Translations under genes and position numbers: made by a program
Source of the DNA: G963674505 sp964575975
GTDB lineage: Bacteria > Desulfobacterota > Desulfobacteria > Desulfobacterales > SKZT01
DNA length: 5,002 nucleotides
Direction of reading: 5' to 3'
Assembly (NCBI GenBank): GCA_964575975.1
Contig: CAZNTU010000334.1
Location: 1-5,002 of the forward strand
The notes under the pieces: model-generated
Seen by the model: only the letters and a program-made list of their open reading frames with translations
What the model was told of the DNA's origin: nothing
The model's database searches: none
Shown: one piece after another, positions 1 to 5,002 of the stretch
How the letters are laid out: each line of letters begins with the position of its first letter
Numbering within the stretch: position 1 is the first letter of the stretch

Positions 1-38
1 GGGATGCGGGTATGGGATTTCGGAAAAAGCGAACGCCG

Positions 39-92
39 TTTCGCAGTGGAGCGGACAGGGATTGAGTCTCGACAACATTGTCCCGTGCGAAA
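39..92 (+). ncRNA. Intron RNA hairpin upstream of the ORF (probable domain III)
   Basis: TTTCGCA at 39-45 pairs perfectly with TGCGAAA at 86-92. GGACA at 53-57 pairs with TGTCC at 79-83, with an internal loop between the two helices. A long interrupted stem just before the ORF of a group II intron is where domain III is expected. The name is inferred from position; the pairing is seen directly. The hairpin also argues against starting the maturase at the in-frame TTG at 62, because that codon sits inside this structure. Confidence 0.55.
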
Positions 93-150
93 GCAAGCCG
101 ACTTCCGAATGGTCTTTCTTTGCGAGACAGCCCGAGCATGGTGTTGGAAC

Positions 151-157
151 AAAGGAG
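151..157 (+). promoter_or_regulatory. Ribosome binding site of the intron maturase
   Basis: AAAGGAG lies nine bases before ATG 167, an ideal Shine-Dalgarno placement. It decides the start: the longer frame from TTG 62 has no such site and would run through intron RNA structure. Confidence 0.8.
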
Positions 158-166
158 TTCGTAGAT

Positions 167-1861
167 ATGGAAGCAGTATTGCAAATTGCCGGCGCGAGCC
201 TTCGTCCGACTGTGGAATGGCACCGGATCGACTGGAACCGTGTCAACAGGGACGTACGCCGTCTCCAGGCGCGTATCGCAAAGGCTTGGATGGAAGGAAG
301 GAAACGCTTGGCGAGAGCCTTGCGGTTCATCCCGGCACGCTCGTTTTGCGGCAAGGCCTTGGCCGCGGGACGAGTGACCGAAAACAAAGGCAAATGGACC
401 GCGGGGATCGATAAAGTCGTTTGGGACACCCCGCAAAAGAAGGCGCAAGGTATCCTTTCCCTGACAAGGAGAGGATACAAGGCTCTTCCCTTGAGACGCG
501 TGTACATTCCGAAAAGCAACGGGAAGAAACGCCCGTTGGGGATACCGGCGATGAAAGACGGAGCCATGCGGGCATTGCGCAAGCTCGCGCTCGACCCTGT
601 AGCGGAATATAAGGCGGATTCGAACTCGTACGGATTTCGGGAAGGAAGAAGTTGCGCGGATGCGATCGAGCGGATTTTCAACTGTCCCGAACATCCCAAT
701 GCCGCCCCGTTTGTTTGGGAGGGAGACATAAAAGGATGTTTCGACCGCATTTTCCACGAATGGTTGCTTGAACATGTTCCCATGGACAAGAGGATTCCGG
801 GCAAATGGCTCAAGGCCGGCTTCATGGAAAAGAACGTGTTCAACGAGACGAAGGAAGGAACGCCCCAAGGGGGAATCTGCTCGCCCGTGTTGGCCAACTT
901 GGCCTTGGACGGATTGGAGGAAGCATCGACAGCCGGACTTCCGGGAAATAAAACTCGGAAATTGAAGCCGCGTTGCGTAAGGTACGCCGACGACTTTGTG
1001 ATAACGGCGAGCAATAAGGAGACTCTTTCCGACCTCGTCCTGCCTCGGATAAAGGAACACCTCGGAGAAAGAGGCTTGGAGCTGTCCGAGGAAAAGACGG
1101 TCGTAAGCCATATAGGCGAAGGCTTCGGCTTTCCGGGCCAAAACGTACGCAAATATCGGGATGGAAAGCCGATCGTCAAGCCGTCCCAAAAAAGCGTCGA
1201 CAACCTTCTGGATCGCGTACGCGGGATTATCAAGAAGAAGCAACGCGCAAAGCCCGCTCATTTGTTGTTTCAAATCAATCCGATTGTCGGAGGATGGGCG
1301 AACTACCACAGACACGTTGTGAGCAAGGCCGTCTTTCAGAAGATCGATTATGAAACCGCAAGATCCTTGTGGAGATGGGCAGAAAGCAGGCACCCGAACA
1401 AGCCGAGGAAATGGATAAAGAACAAGTACTTTTACGTGAATGGACAGGGAAGAGATTGGTGCTTCTTTGGACAGGAGGGTAAAAGGAAGGCCGACTTGTT
1501 CATGGCGTCGGGTATCGCGATTAAAAGGCATGTCAAAATCATGGGCAAGGCCAACCCTTACGATCCCGAACGGGAGGCCTATTTCGAGTCAAGGCGCGAC
1601 AGGAAAATGGAAACTTCGATTCGGACAAGGGAAAATACGCGCAAGCTATGGCGAAGACAAGGCGGCAGATGCCTGGTATGCAAACAGAAAACTGCCGAGG
1701 AAACCGGATGGAACACCCATCATGTCGTTTGGAAGGTACATGGGGGCAAAGACGGACTGGACAATCCGGTCCTTCTCCATCCGAATTGCCATAGACAACT
1801 CCATAGCCGGAAATTGGAGGTTGACAATCCGGGTCCTATACAAGGCCTTGGAGAGGCTTGA
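167..1861 (+). CDS. ltrA: Group II intron reverse transcriptase/maturase with C-terminal HNH endonuclease
   Basis: This multifunctional intron-encoded protein of 564 residues binds the intron RNA, helps it splice, nicks the target DNA and copies the intron into it. From ATG 167 the N terminus (WHRIDW...V..LQARIAKA) is typical of these proteins. The RT domain follows with GTPQGG at residues 231-236 and the catalytic YADD at 273-276. The maturase-specific domain (INPIVGGWANYHRHVVSK onward) spans about 369-430. The C-terminal HNH nuclease has CxxC at 502/505, HH at 518-519 and NCHRQLH around 540-546, so all the expected zinc and catalytic positions are present. The length is normal and there is no lesion. 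The TGA stop overlaps the first two bases of domain V. The symbol follows the common family name; the protein is not an orthologue of the lactococcal LtrA in a strict sense. Confidence 0.95.
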   Translation: MEAVLQIAGASLRPTVEWHRIDWNRVNRDVRRLQARIAKAWMEGRKRLARALRFIPARSFCGKALAAGRVTENKGKWTAGIDKVVWDTPQKKAQGILSLTRRGYKALPLRRVYIPKSNGKKRPLGIPAMKDGAMRALRKLALDPVAEYKADSNSYGFREGRSCADAIERIFNCPEHPNAAPFVWEGDIKGCFDRIFHEWLLEHVPMDKRIPGKWLKAGFMEKNVFNETKEGTPQGGICSPVLANLALDGLEEASTAGLPGNKTRKLKPRCVRYADDFVITASNKETLSDLVLPRIKEHLGERGLELSEEKTVVSHIGEGFGFPGQNVRKYRDGKPIVKPSQKSVDNLLDRVRGIIKKKQRAKPAHLLFQINPIVGGWANYHRHVVSKAVFQKIDYETARSLWRWAESRHPNKPRKWIKNKYFYVNGQGRDWCFFGQEGKRKADLFMASGIAIKRHVKIMGKANPYDPEREAYFESRRDRKMETSIRTRENTRKLWRRQGGRCLVCKQKTAEETGWNTHHVVWKVHGGKDGLDNPVLLHPNCHRQLHSRKLEVDNPGPIQGLGEA

Positions 1862-1893
1862 GCCGTATGAGGCGAAAGTCTCACGTACGGTTC
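1860..1893 (+). ncRNA. Group II intron domain V (catalytic hairpin)
   Basis: A 34-base hairpin with all the hallmarks of domain V. The lower stem is 1860-1867 with 1886-1893 and contains the catalytic AGC at 1861-1863. A two-base bulge (CG, 1884-1885) separates it from the upper stem, 1868-1873 with 1878-1883, which is capped by a GAAA tetraloop at 1874-1877. Domain V holds the catalytic metal ions of the ribozyme and is its most conserved part. All pairs are Watson-Crick except G-U at 1862-1891 and 1872-1879. It starts within the stop codon of the maturase. Confidence 0.95.
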
Positions 1894-1894
1894 T

Positions 1895-1934
1895 TAGGGG
1901 GCTTGGGGCTGGTAACAGCCCCCGGCTACCCGAC
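1895..1934 (+). ncRNA. Group II intron domain VI with branch-point A and 3' splice site
   Basis: GGGGCTG (1905-1911) pairs with CAGCCCC (1916-1922) under a GTAA tetraloop. The basal stem pairs 1897-1899 with 1929-1931 and 1900-1902 with 1925-1927, leaving A1928 unpaired on the 3' side. That is the expected place for the branch-point adenosine, which attacks the 5' splice site to form the lariat. The intron then ends ...CGAC at 1934, matching the AY rule for group II 3' ends. The fold is seen directly; the exact last base is inferred from the distance to the bulged A. Confidence 0.9.
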
Positions 1935-2338
1935 GGCGACGAACGCAACCCCGTCCTCGTCGGCAAGTGTCGATTACACGTACGACAATCTGAACCGCCT
2001 GGTTTAAGTATTGTACGAAGACGGCTCTCGGATAACCTACGAGTACGATTCCGTCGGAAATATCGTTTCCGTCGATTCCGTCGGTCCGACAGTCGTCCTC
2101 GCTCCCGGAGACTTGGACGGAGACGGGGAATTGACTTTGTCGGACGCTATACTCGGATTGCAAATTTGCGCGGGAATGAACACCCAAGGCAACGAAAAAT
2201 CGGAAGCGGATACGAACGAAGACGGTCGGATCGGAATGGAAGACATCTCGTATGTTTTCAGATGCATTGCCGTAGCCGGCAATGCGAAACAGGTCAAACA
2301 GTCCAAAAATTCATTACCCCTTTTCAGAAAGCTCGCTA

Positions 2339-2367
2339 TTGACCATGTACACAAAATTGGGTACATT
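2339..2367 (+). promoter_or_regulatory. Predicted sigma-70-type promoter of hicAB
   Basis: TTGACC (2339-2344) and TACATT (2362-2367) are 17 bases apart, matching five of six and four of six positions of the -35 and -10 consensus at the ideal spacing. Transcription would begin about six to seven bases after the -10 box, at or next to the A of the hicA ATG (2374). No Shine-Dalgarno sequence can be seen before that ATG, so translation may be leaderless. The prediction rests on sequence match and position only. Confidence 0.6.
2345..2366 (+). promoter_or_regulatory. Palindromic operator candidate for HicB
   Basis: ATGTAC (2345-2350) and GTACAT (2361-2366) form a perfect inverted repeat. The inner bases CAA (2352-2354) and TTG (2357-2359) also pair, so nine of eleven positions are symmetric. 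The palindrome fills the spacer and covers nearly all of the -10 box, so a bound repressor would block polymerase. HicB proteins with a DNA-binding domain are known to repress their own operon, and the HicB encoded here has an HTH. The link between this site and this HicB is inferred. Confidence 0.65.
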
Positions 2368-2373
2368 TGAAGC

Positions 2374-2547
2374 ATGAAAAAACGAGACTTGGAAAACGCG
2401 CTCGGAAAACTCGGATGGTCCTTCGCTCGCCATGGAAACAAGCATGATATTTGGACGGACGGCAATCGAGAGGAGGCAATACCGCGACATTCTGAAATAA
2501 ACGAAAAACTCGCGAAAACAATTCTCAAAAGAGCCAAAAGGAAATAA
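2374..2547 (+). CDS. hicA: HicA family toxin (mRNA interferase)
   Basis: This 57-residue protein (MKKRDLENALGKLGW...) matches the HicA fold, a small double-stranded-RNA-binding-like domain that cleaves mRNA and halts translation until HicB neutralises it. Visible hallmarks are the N-terminal helix ending in KLGW at 12-15, the RHGNKHDIW segment at 19-27 with the catalytic-type histidine at 24, the IPRH strand at 36-39, and the C-terminal helix EINEKLAKTILKRA. Length and order of elements are normal for the family and no lesion is seen. ATG 2374 is the only reasonable start, although no Shine-Dalgarno precedes it, which suits a leaderless message from the promoter just upstream. hicB follows after four bases, the usual toxin-first order of hicAB operons. 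Confidence 0.93.
   Translation: MKKRDLENALGKLGWSFARHGNKHDIWTDGNREEAIPRHSEINEKLAKTILKRAKRK
2537..2542 (+). promoter_or_regulatory. Ribosome binding site of hicB inside the end of hicA
   Basis: AAAGGA lies within the last codons of hicA, nine bases before the hicB ATG at 2552. The antitoxin thus has a good ribosome site while the toxin has none visible, which would favour antitoxin synthesis from the shared message. That last point is an inference. Confidence 0.65.
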
Positions 2548-2551
2548 CGAT

Positions 2552-2971
2552 ATGAGATTTTACGGAAAAGTTTACAAGGACGGAAAGTTTTGGTTGGCCG
2601 AAATTCCAATATTGGAAACCATGACCCAAGGGCGAACAAAGAAGGAAGCTTATGACATGGTAGAGGATTTGCTGGAATCTTTGGCGAACCGCCAGGATTT
2701 TTCCGTAACAATCCATCCGGGCAAACACGGCGATTTTGAAGTCAGCTCCAGCGATACGAAAGGACTCGTCGCGCTGTTGCTTCGCCGAAAACGCGAACTT
2801 AGCGGGCTTTCGTTGACGGAAGTCGCCGAACGGTTGGGCGCGGATTCGCGAAACGCGTATTCGAGATACGAAAAAGGGAAGACGATGCCCACCTTGGACA
2901 AACTGTCCGAATTGCTTCAAGCCGTATCTCCGGGCACGGATATCGTCTTGCATAGCAGCACTGCCGCTTAG
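2552..2971 (+). CDS. hicB: HicB family antitoxin with C-terminal XRE-type helix-turn-helix
   Basis: This 139-residue protein binds and blocks HicA and probably represses the operon. Residues 1 to about 50 (MRFYGKVYKDGKFWLAEIP...GRTKKEAYDMVEDLLESLAN) are the partly degraded RNase H-like HicB fold: a β-hairpin over the substrate-like face, then an amphipathic helix. Residues about 72-130 (LLLRRKRELSGLSLTEVAERLG... NAYSRYEKGKTMPTLDKLSELLQAV) form an XRE/Cro-type HTH in which SLTEVAERLG and NAYSRYEKGK are the two HTH helices. This is the HTH class of HicB, as opposed to those with a ribbon-helix-helix. The gene starts four bases after hicA and is surely co-transcribed with it. The palindrome in the promoter is its likely binding site. 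Intact and of usual length. Confidence 0.93.
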   Translation: MRFYGKVYKDGKFWLAEIPILETMTQGRTKKEAYDMVEDLLESLANRQDFSVTIHPGKHGDFEVSSSDTKGLVALLLRRKRELSGLSLTEVAERLGADSRNAYSRYEKGKTMPTLDKLSELLQAVSPGTDIVLHSSTAA

Positions 2972-3085
2972 CTTTTAAAAGGCGGAACGAATGGGGTTAA
3001 GTTAATTTAACGTGGCCACCCATCAAAGATCGTAAGAACAGGGGCATAGAATATATCGTCAATTCTTGAATTGAATGGCGGATCA
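2972..3085 (+). other. Intergenic region between hicB and the nuclease-like gene, with two short palindromes
   Basis: No ORF or RNA gene is seen here. Directly after the hicB stop is the 10-bp palindrome CTTTTAAAAG (2972-2981), and at 3001-3011 is GTTAA-T-TTAAC, preceded by another GTTAA at 2996-3000. TAGAAT at 3047-3052 could serve as a -10 box, but no matching -35 is visible. No GC-rich stem followed by a T run exists, so there is no clear terminator and read-through from hicAB into the next gene is possible. Confidence 0.4.
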
Positions 3086-3994
3086 ATGCAAAATTTTACA
3101 AGTTCTTTGATGGACATGATTTTGGAGGGGATGAAAATCCCCAAGGTGCAGGTTGAAAGGGCGGTCGCACCTATCATCGCCATGTTTGTTGGAGATGTAT
3201 TGAAATCGTTCTTGGCCGCAAGCGAATCCGATCGATATGTACTCGTTTCCCAGGAATTCCCGTTAAAAAAGGATAATAATCAATCCACCAATATAGATTT
3301 TCTTTTGGTGAACGACCATAGGCATCAATTGATTTTCGTTGAACTGAAAACCGATCTTTCGTCCTTCGATTCCAAACAGGCCAAGATCTACGAGGAGATC
3401 AAAGGCCGGGTTGCCAAGGAATCCGCGGCTTTTTTATGGGAGGATTTATCGGAGATTTCGAACCACAGCACCAAGAAATTCAAATACGAATACTTGAAAG
3501 CCAATTTTCAAGACCACATTCCCGACCCGGGAAAAATAACCGATGCACTGATCGTTTACATGGTGCCGGAAGCCCTAAAGGAGAAGGTTCGGAGATCGAG
3601 CGCAGCCATAGACCACGTGATATCCTTCCGGGAGCTTTCCCGGGACATCCATTCCGATCACGCCTGCGAGTGGGCGATTGTCAGGGAAAAGTTAACGGTT
3701 TTGGACGACGGCCAAGCCGGTACCATCGTTGAGGGGGAGGCTTTTTTTGCCAACATTCTCGAGAACGTGGAGAGATTTGCGCAAAGCCGTTCCATCGCCC
3801 CGGTGGAAATCAATCTTGGAAAGAGCGGGAACCAAATCCGTCCCAATTATCAAGTCAGGTTCAGCGATGGATTGGAACAGGCGTTTCGGAACAACGGGGC
3901 TGTTTTCCAAGAACCCGGATTCCGGTTCAAACCCGACAATCTGGATGTTGGGATAACCTGGGAAGAATTCAAGAACGATGTGAGAAACGAGTGA
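3086..3994 (+). CDS. Putative PD-(D/E)XK superfamily nuclease, family unknown
   Basis: I do not recognise a named family for this 302-residue protein. What can be seen is a PD-(D/E)XK-like core: STNIDFLLV with Asp71, a β-strand IFVELKTD with Glu86 and Lys88, then a helix with Gln98 and Tyr102 (SKQAKIYEEI). That spacing of Asp, Glu-X-Lys and Gln/Tyr is common among restriction-like and repair nucleases. An N-terminal helical region (PKVQVERAVAPIIAMFVGDVL) precedes the core, and the C-terminal third (about 225-302) looks like a separate mixed domain. There is no signal peptide or membrane segment. ATG 3086 is chosen over the in-frame TTG at 3071, which has no ribosome site; the site before 3086 is also weak. 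The gene lies after hicAB on the same strand without a clear terminator between. A DNA-cleaving defence or repair role is an inference; the protein could also be inactive. Confidence 0.72.
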   Translation: MQNFTSSLMDMILEGMKIPKVQVERAVAPIIAMFVGDVLKSFLAASESDRYVLVSQEFPLKKDNNQSTNIDFLLVNDHRHQLIFVELKTDLSSFDSKQAKIYEEIKGRVAKESAAFLWEDLSEISNHSTKKFKYEYLKANFQDHIPDPGKITDALIVYMVPEALKEKVRRSSAAIDHVISFRELSRDIHSDHACEWAIVREKLTVLDDGQAGTIVEGEAFFANILENVERFAQSRSIAPVEINLGKSGNQIRPNYQVRFSDGLEQAFRNNGAVFQEPGFRFKPDNLDVGITWEEFKNDVRNE

Positions 3995-4015
3995 TGCCAT
4001 TCGGTTCCCACTCGT
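3987..4015 (+). repeat. Inverted repeat over the stop of the nuclease-like gene
   Basis: ACGAGTG (3987-3993) and CACTCGT (4009-4015) are perfectly complementary around a 15-base loop, and the repeat spans the TGA stop. It could form an RNA hairpin that slows transcription or protects the mRNA 3' end. It is followed by AAAAC and not by a T run, so it does not qualify as an intrinsic terminator on the plus strand. Confidence 0.3.
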
Positions 4016-4041
4016 AAAACCATTAAAACGGAATCTGTTTT

Positions 4042-5002
4042 ATGCGGGCATGCATTCATCGGGGAAGCAAGCAAATCGGAGGAAGCTGCGTCGAGATTGA
4101 AAATGGCGGCCAGCGGCTCCTGATCGATTTGGGGCTGCCGTTGGACGCCTGCGATAACAGTCCCTGACATCTGCCCGGGATCGAAGGGCTGGACGGAGCC
4201 GAACCGAATTTATCGGGAATTCTTGTATCCCACTCTCACTTGGATCATTATGGGCTTCTGGCCCATATTTCCCCTGCAATACCATAGGTATGGGACCTGC
4301 CGCACGCAGGATTCTGAAGGCCGCCTCGCCGTTTGTGAAAGATGGGTTTCCCTGTTCCGGAAAAGGGTTGGAATTACCGTTCCGGGCATAGCTTCCAGGT
4401 CGGTTCTTTTCGGGTGACTCCATTTCTCGTCGATCATTCCGCCTATGACGCTTACGCGCTCCTTGTGGAAAGCGACGGAAAAAGGCTTTTTTACAGCGGC
4501 GATTTTCGGGCTCATGGCCGTAAATCCTCGTTGTTCGAAAACCTGGCCGCCAATCCGCCGAAGAATATTCATGCGCTCTTGATAGAAGGATCCTCGATCG
4601 GCCGCATTGACAACTACCGGAGGTTTCCTGCGGAGGCCGAGATTGAATTTCAATTGGTCGAAGTCCTATCGGCCACCGAAGGACTGGCATTGATCCATGC
4701 TTCGAGTCAAAACATCGACCGGATGGTTTCCATTTTCAGGGCCGCGAAAAAAACCGGAAGGAAAATGGTCGTCGATCTTTATGCCGCCGCCATTTTGGAG
4801 GCGACGGCCAATCCGAAAATCCCCCAGTCTTTTTGGCCGGAGGTCGCGCTATTCGTTCCCCAAGCCCAGCGCATCCAGATCAAGAAAAACGGAAGCTTTG
4901 ACCTGTTGCGGCGCCATTCATCCCATCGCATTTATACCCGGCACCTGGAAAAGGCGCCTGGAAAATTCGTCCTGCTTTTTCGCCCTTTGCATGCGCCCGA
5001 TT
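4042..5002 (+). pseudogene. Metallo-β-lactamase-fold, β-CASP-like (RNase J-related) hydrolase, frame disrupted; runs off the window
   Basis: The frame opens at ATG 4042 (GGA 4030-4032 is a weak ribosome site) with MRACIHRGSKQIGGSCVEI and LLIDLGLPLDA, typical of this hydrolase family. It meets an in-frame TGA at 4165-4167. The metal-binding HSHLDH (4231-4248) follows in the same frame. Near 4283 one base seems missing: the match continues as IGMGPAARRILKAASPFV in the next frame. Near 4350 one base seems extra (the CCC in TTTCCCTG), restoring the first frame. From about 4339 to the edge the reading is clean. It includes VDHSAYDAY with a metal-ligand His at 4435, YSGDFRAHG with Asp at 4501, and a β-CASP-type acidic strand LLIEGSS with Glu at 4585. 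Intact relatives would be RNA- or DNA-processing nucleases. ATG 4342 could start a fragment lacking HxHxDH, unlikely to be functional. Local sequencing error is the main alternative to true decay. Confidence 0.8.

Larger units (their letters stand above)
1..1934 (+). mobile_element. Group II intron, 5'-truncated by the window edge, with intact maturase ORF
   Basis: This is a self-splicing retroelement. Its RNA folds into six domains and its encoded protein aids splicing and target-primed reverse transcription. The window shows a hairpin consistent with domain III before the ORF, the ORF in domain IV, then consecutive domain V and domain VI hairpins. The 3' splice site is placed after the AC at 1933-1934, seven bases counting from the bulged A1928. 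Domains I and II and the 5' GUGYG boundary lie upstream of base 1. The domain V sequence and the HNH-bearing protein fit a IIB, chloroplast-like type of bacterial intron; the class is an inference. Protein and visible RNA domains are intact, so the element could be active if its 5' half is too. It interrupts a YD-repeat/dockerin gene whose 3' exon starts at 1935. Confidence 0.95.
1935..2370 (+). pseudogene. 3' exon of intron-interrupted YD-repeat (RHS-type) protein with dockerin-like C terminus; nonsense mutation
   Basis: Read in one frame after the intron, this stretch gives ATNATPSSSASVDYTYDNLNRLV, then a TAA at 2005-2007, then VLYEDGSRITYEYDSVGN and on to a stop at 2368-2370. YTYDNLNRLV and YEDGSRITYEYDSVGN form a canonical YD repeat, as found in large secreted RHS-like proteins. 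It is followed by DLDGDGELTLSD and DTNEDGRIGMED, two calcium-loop motifs spaced like a dockerin or EF-hand pair. The match continues unshifted across the TAA, so a point mutation of a sense codon (for example AAA to TAA) is the simplest explanation. The intron lies in phase 2 of the frame. The upstream exon is outside the window. The TTG at 2011 could start a 119-residue piece, but it has no ribosome binding site and I do not regard it as a gene start. The last residues are encoded by the hicA control region and are probably not native. Confidence 0.75.

Noticed and set aside
62..166. Upstream extension of the maturase to TTG 62
   Set aside because: The extra 35 codons overlap the paired intron RNA, have no ribosome binding site and are not typical of family N termini; ATG 167 has a near-perfect site.
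1440..2342. A 300-codon plus-strand frame spanning the intron end and the following exon
   Set aside because: It lies in a different frame from the maturase and crosses domains V and VI and the splice site. Its product is arginine-rich with no recognisable domain, and the YD/dockerin motifs are in another frame.
2037..2711. A 224-codon minus-strand frame opposite the dockerin exon and hicAB
   Set aside because: It is antisense to well-supported genes, lacks any recognisable domain, and is best explained as a shadow of their codon usage.
3987..4020. Intrinsic terminator after the nuclease-like gene
   Set aside because: The seven-base stem has a 15-base loop and is followed by AAAAC on the plus strand, with no T run.
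4024..4042. Hairpin TAAAAC/GTTTTA covering the start of the metallo-β-lactamase gene
   Set aside because: Six mostly A-T pairs around a seven-base loop are too weak to claim a regulatory structure.
4165..4167. The in-frame TGA as a selenocysteine codon
   Set aside because: It is not at a metal-binding or redox position of the fold, and two frameshifts shortly downstream show that the reading frame is damaged anyway. I saw no convincing selenocysteine insertion hairpin.
4276..4290. Programmed -1 frameshift in the metallo-β-lactamase gene
   Set aside because: There is no slippery heptamer before the TAG, and a second opposite shift about 65 bases later would also be needed. Small indels explain it better.
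4040..4690. A 216-codon minus-strand frame opposite the metallo-β-lactamase gene
   Set aside because: The plus strand shows clear family motifs through the same region; the antisense product is proline- and arginine-rich without recognisable features.

Overview
The window looks like a chromosomal accessory stretch of an uncultured or environmental Gram-negative bacterium of moderate GC. The best, tentative guess is Desulfobacterota or a similar group, because a YD-repeat protein ending in a dockerin-like calcium-binding pair, a bacterial group II intron, a HicAB module and a β-CASP-like metallo-β-lactamase protein often occur there. No rRNA or tRNA gene is present to fix the taxonomy. Every gene I can support lies on the plus strand.

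Positions 1-1934 are the 3' part of a group II intron whose 5' end lies upstream of the window. It carries an intact reverse transcriptase/maturase/HNH endonuclease gene, then a textbook domain V and a domain VI with a bulged branch-point A, ending at a ...CGAC splice site. Right after it, 1935-2370 is the 3' exon of the interrupted host gene: a YD (RHS-type) repeat followed by a dockerin-like EF-hand pair. That frame is broken by a TAA only 71 bases after the splice site.

Positions 2339-2971 hold a compact hicA-hicB toxin-antitoxin operon. A plausible sigma-70-type promoter sits immediately before hicA and contains a near-perfect 22-bp palindrome, a good candidate operator for the HTH-bearing HicB. 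The promoter is so close to the hicA start that the message may be leaderless. No convincing terminator follows hicB. About 115 bases later, 3086-3994 encodes a stand-alone protein with a PD-(D/E)XK nuclease signature, which I cannot assign to a named family.

From 4042 to the right edge there is a metallo-β-lactamase-fold, β-CASP-like (RNase J-related) hydrolase gene. Its first third carries an in-frame TGA and two compensating frameshifts, while the remaining roughly 650 bases read cleanly and run off the window. It is either a young pseudogene or a sequence with local errors.

Taken together, this is a mobile-element and toxin-antitoxin neighbourhood between decaying genes. The intron and hicAB are intact and the genes on both sides are damaged. 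The least described items are the nuclease-like protein next to hicAB and the hicAB control region. I found no CRISPR array, retron, integron or other clearly new system.
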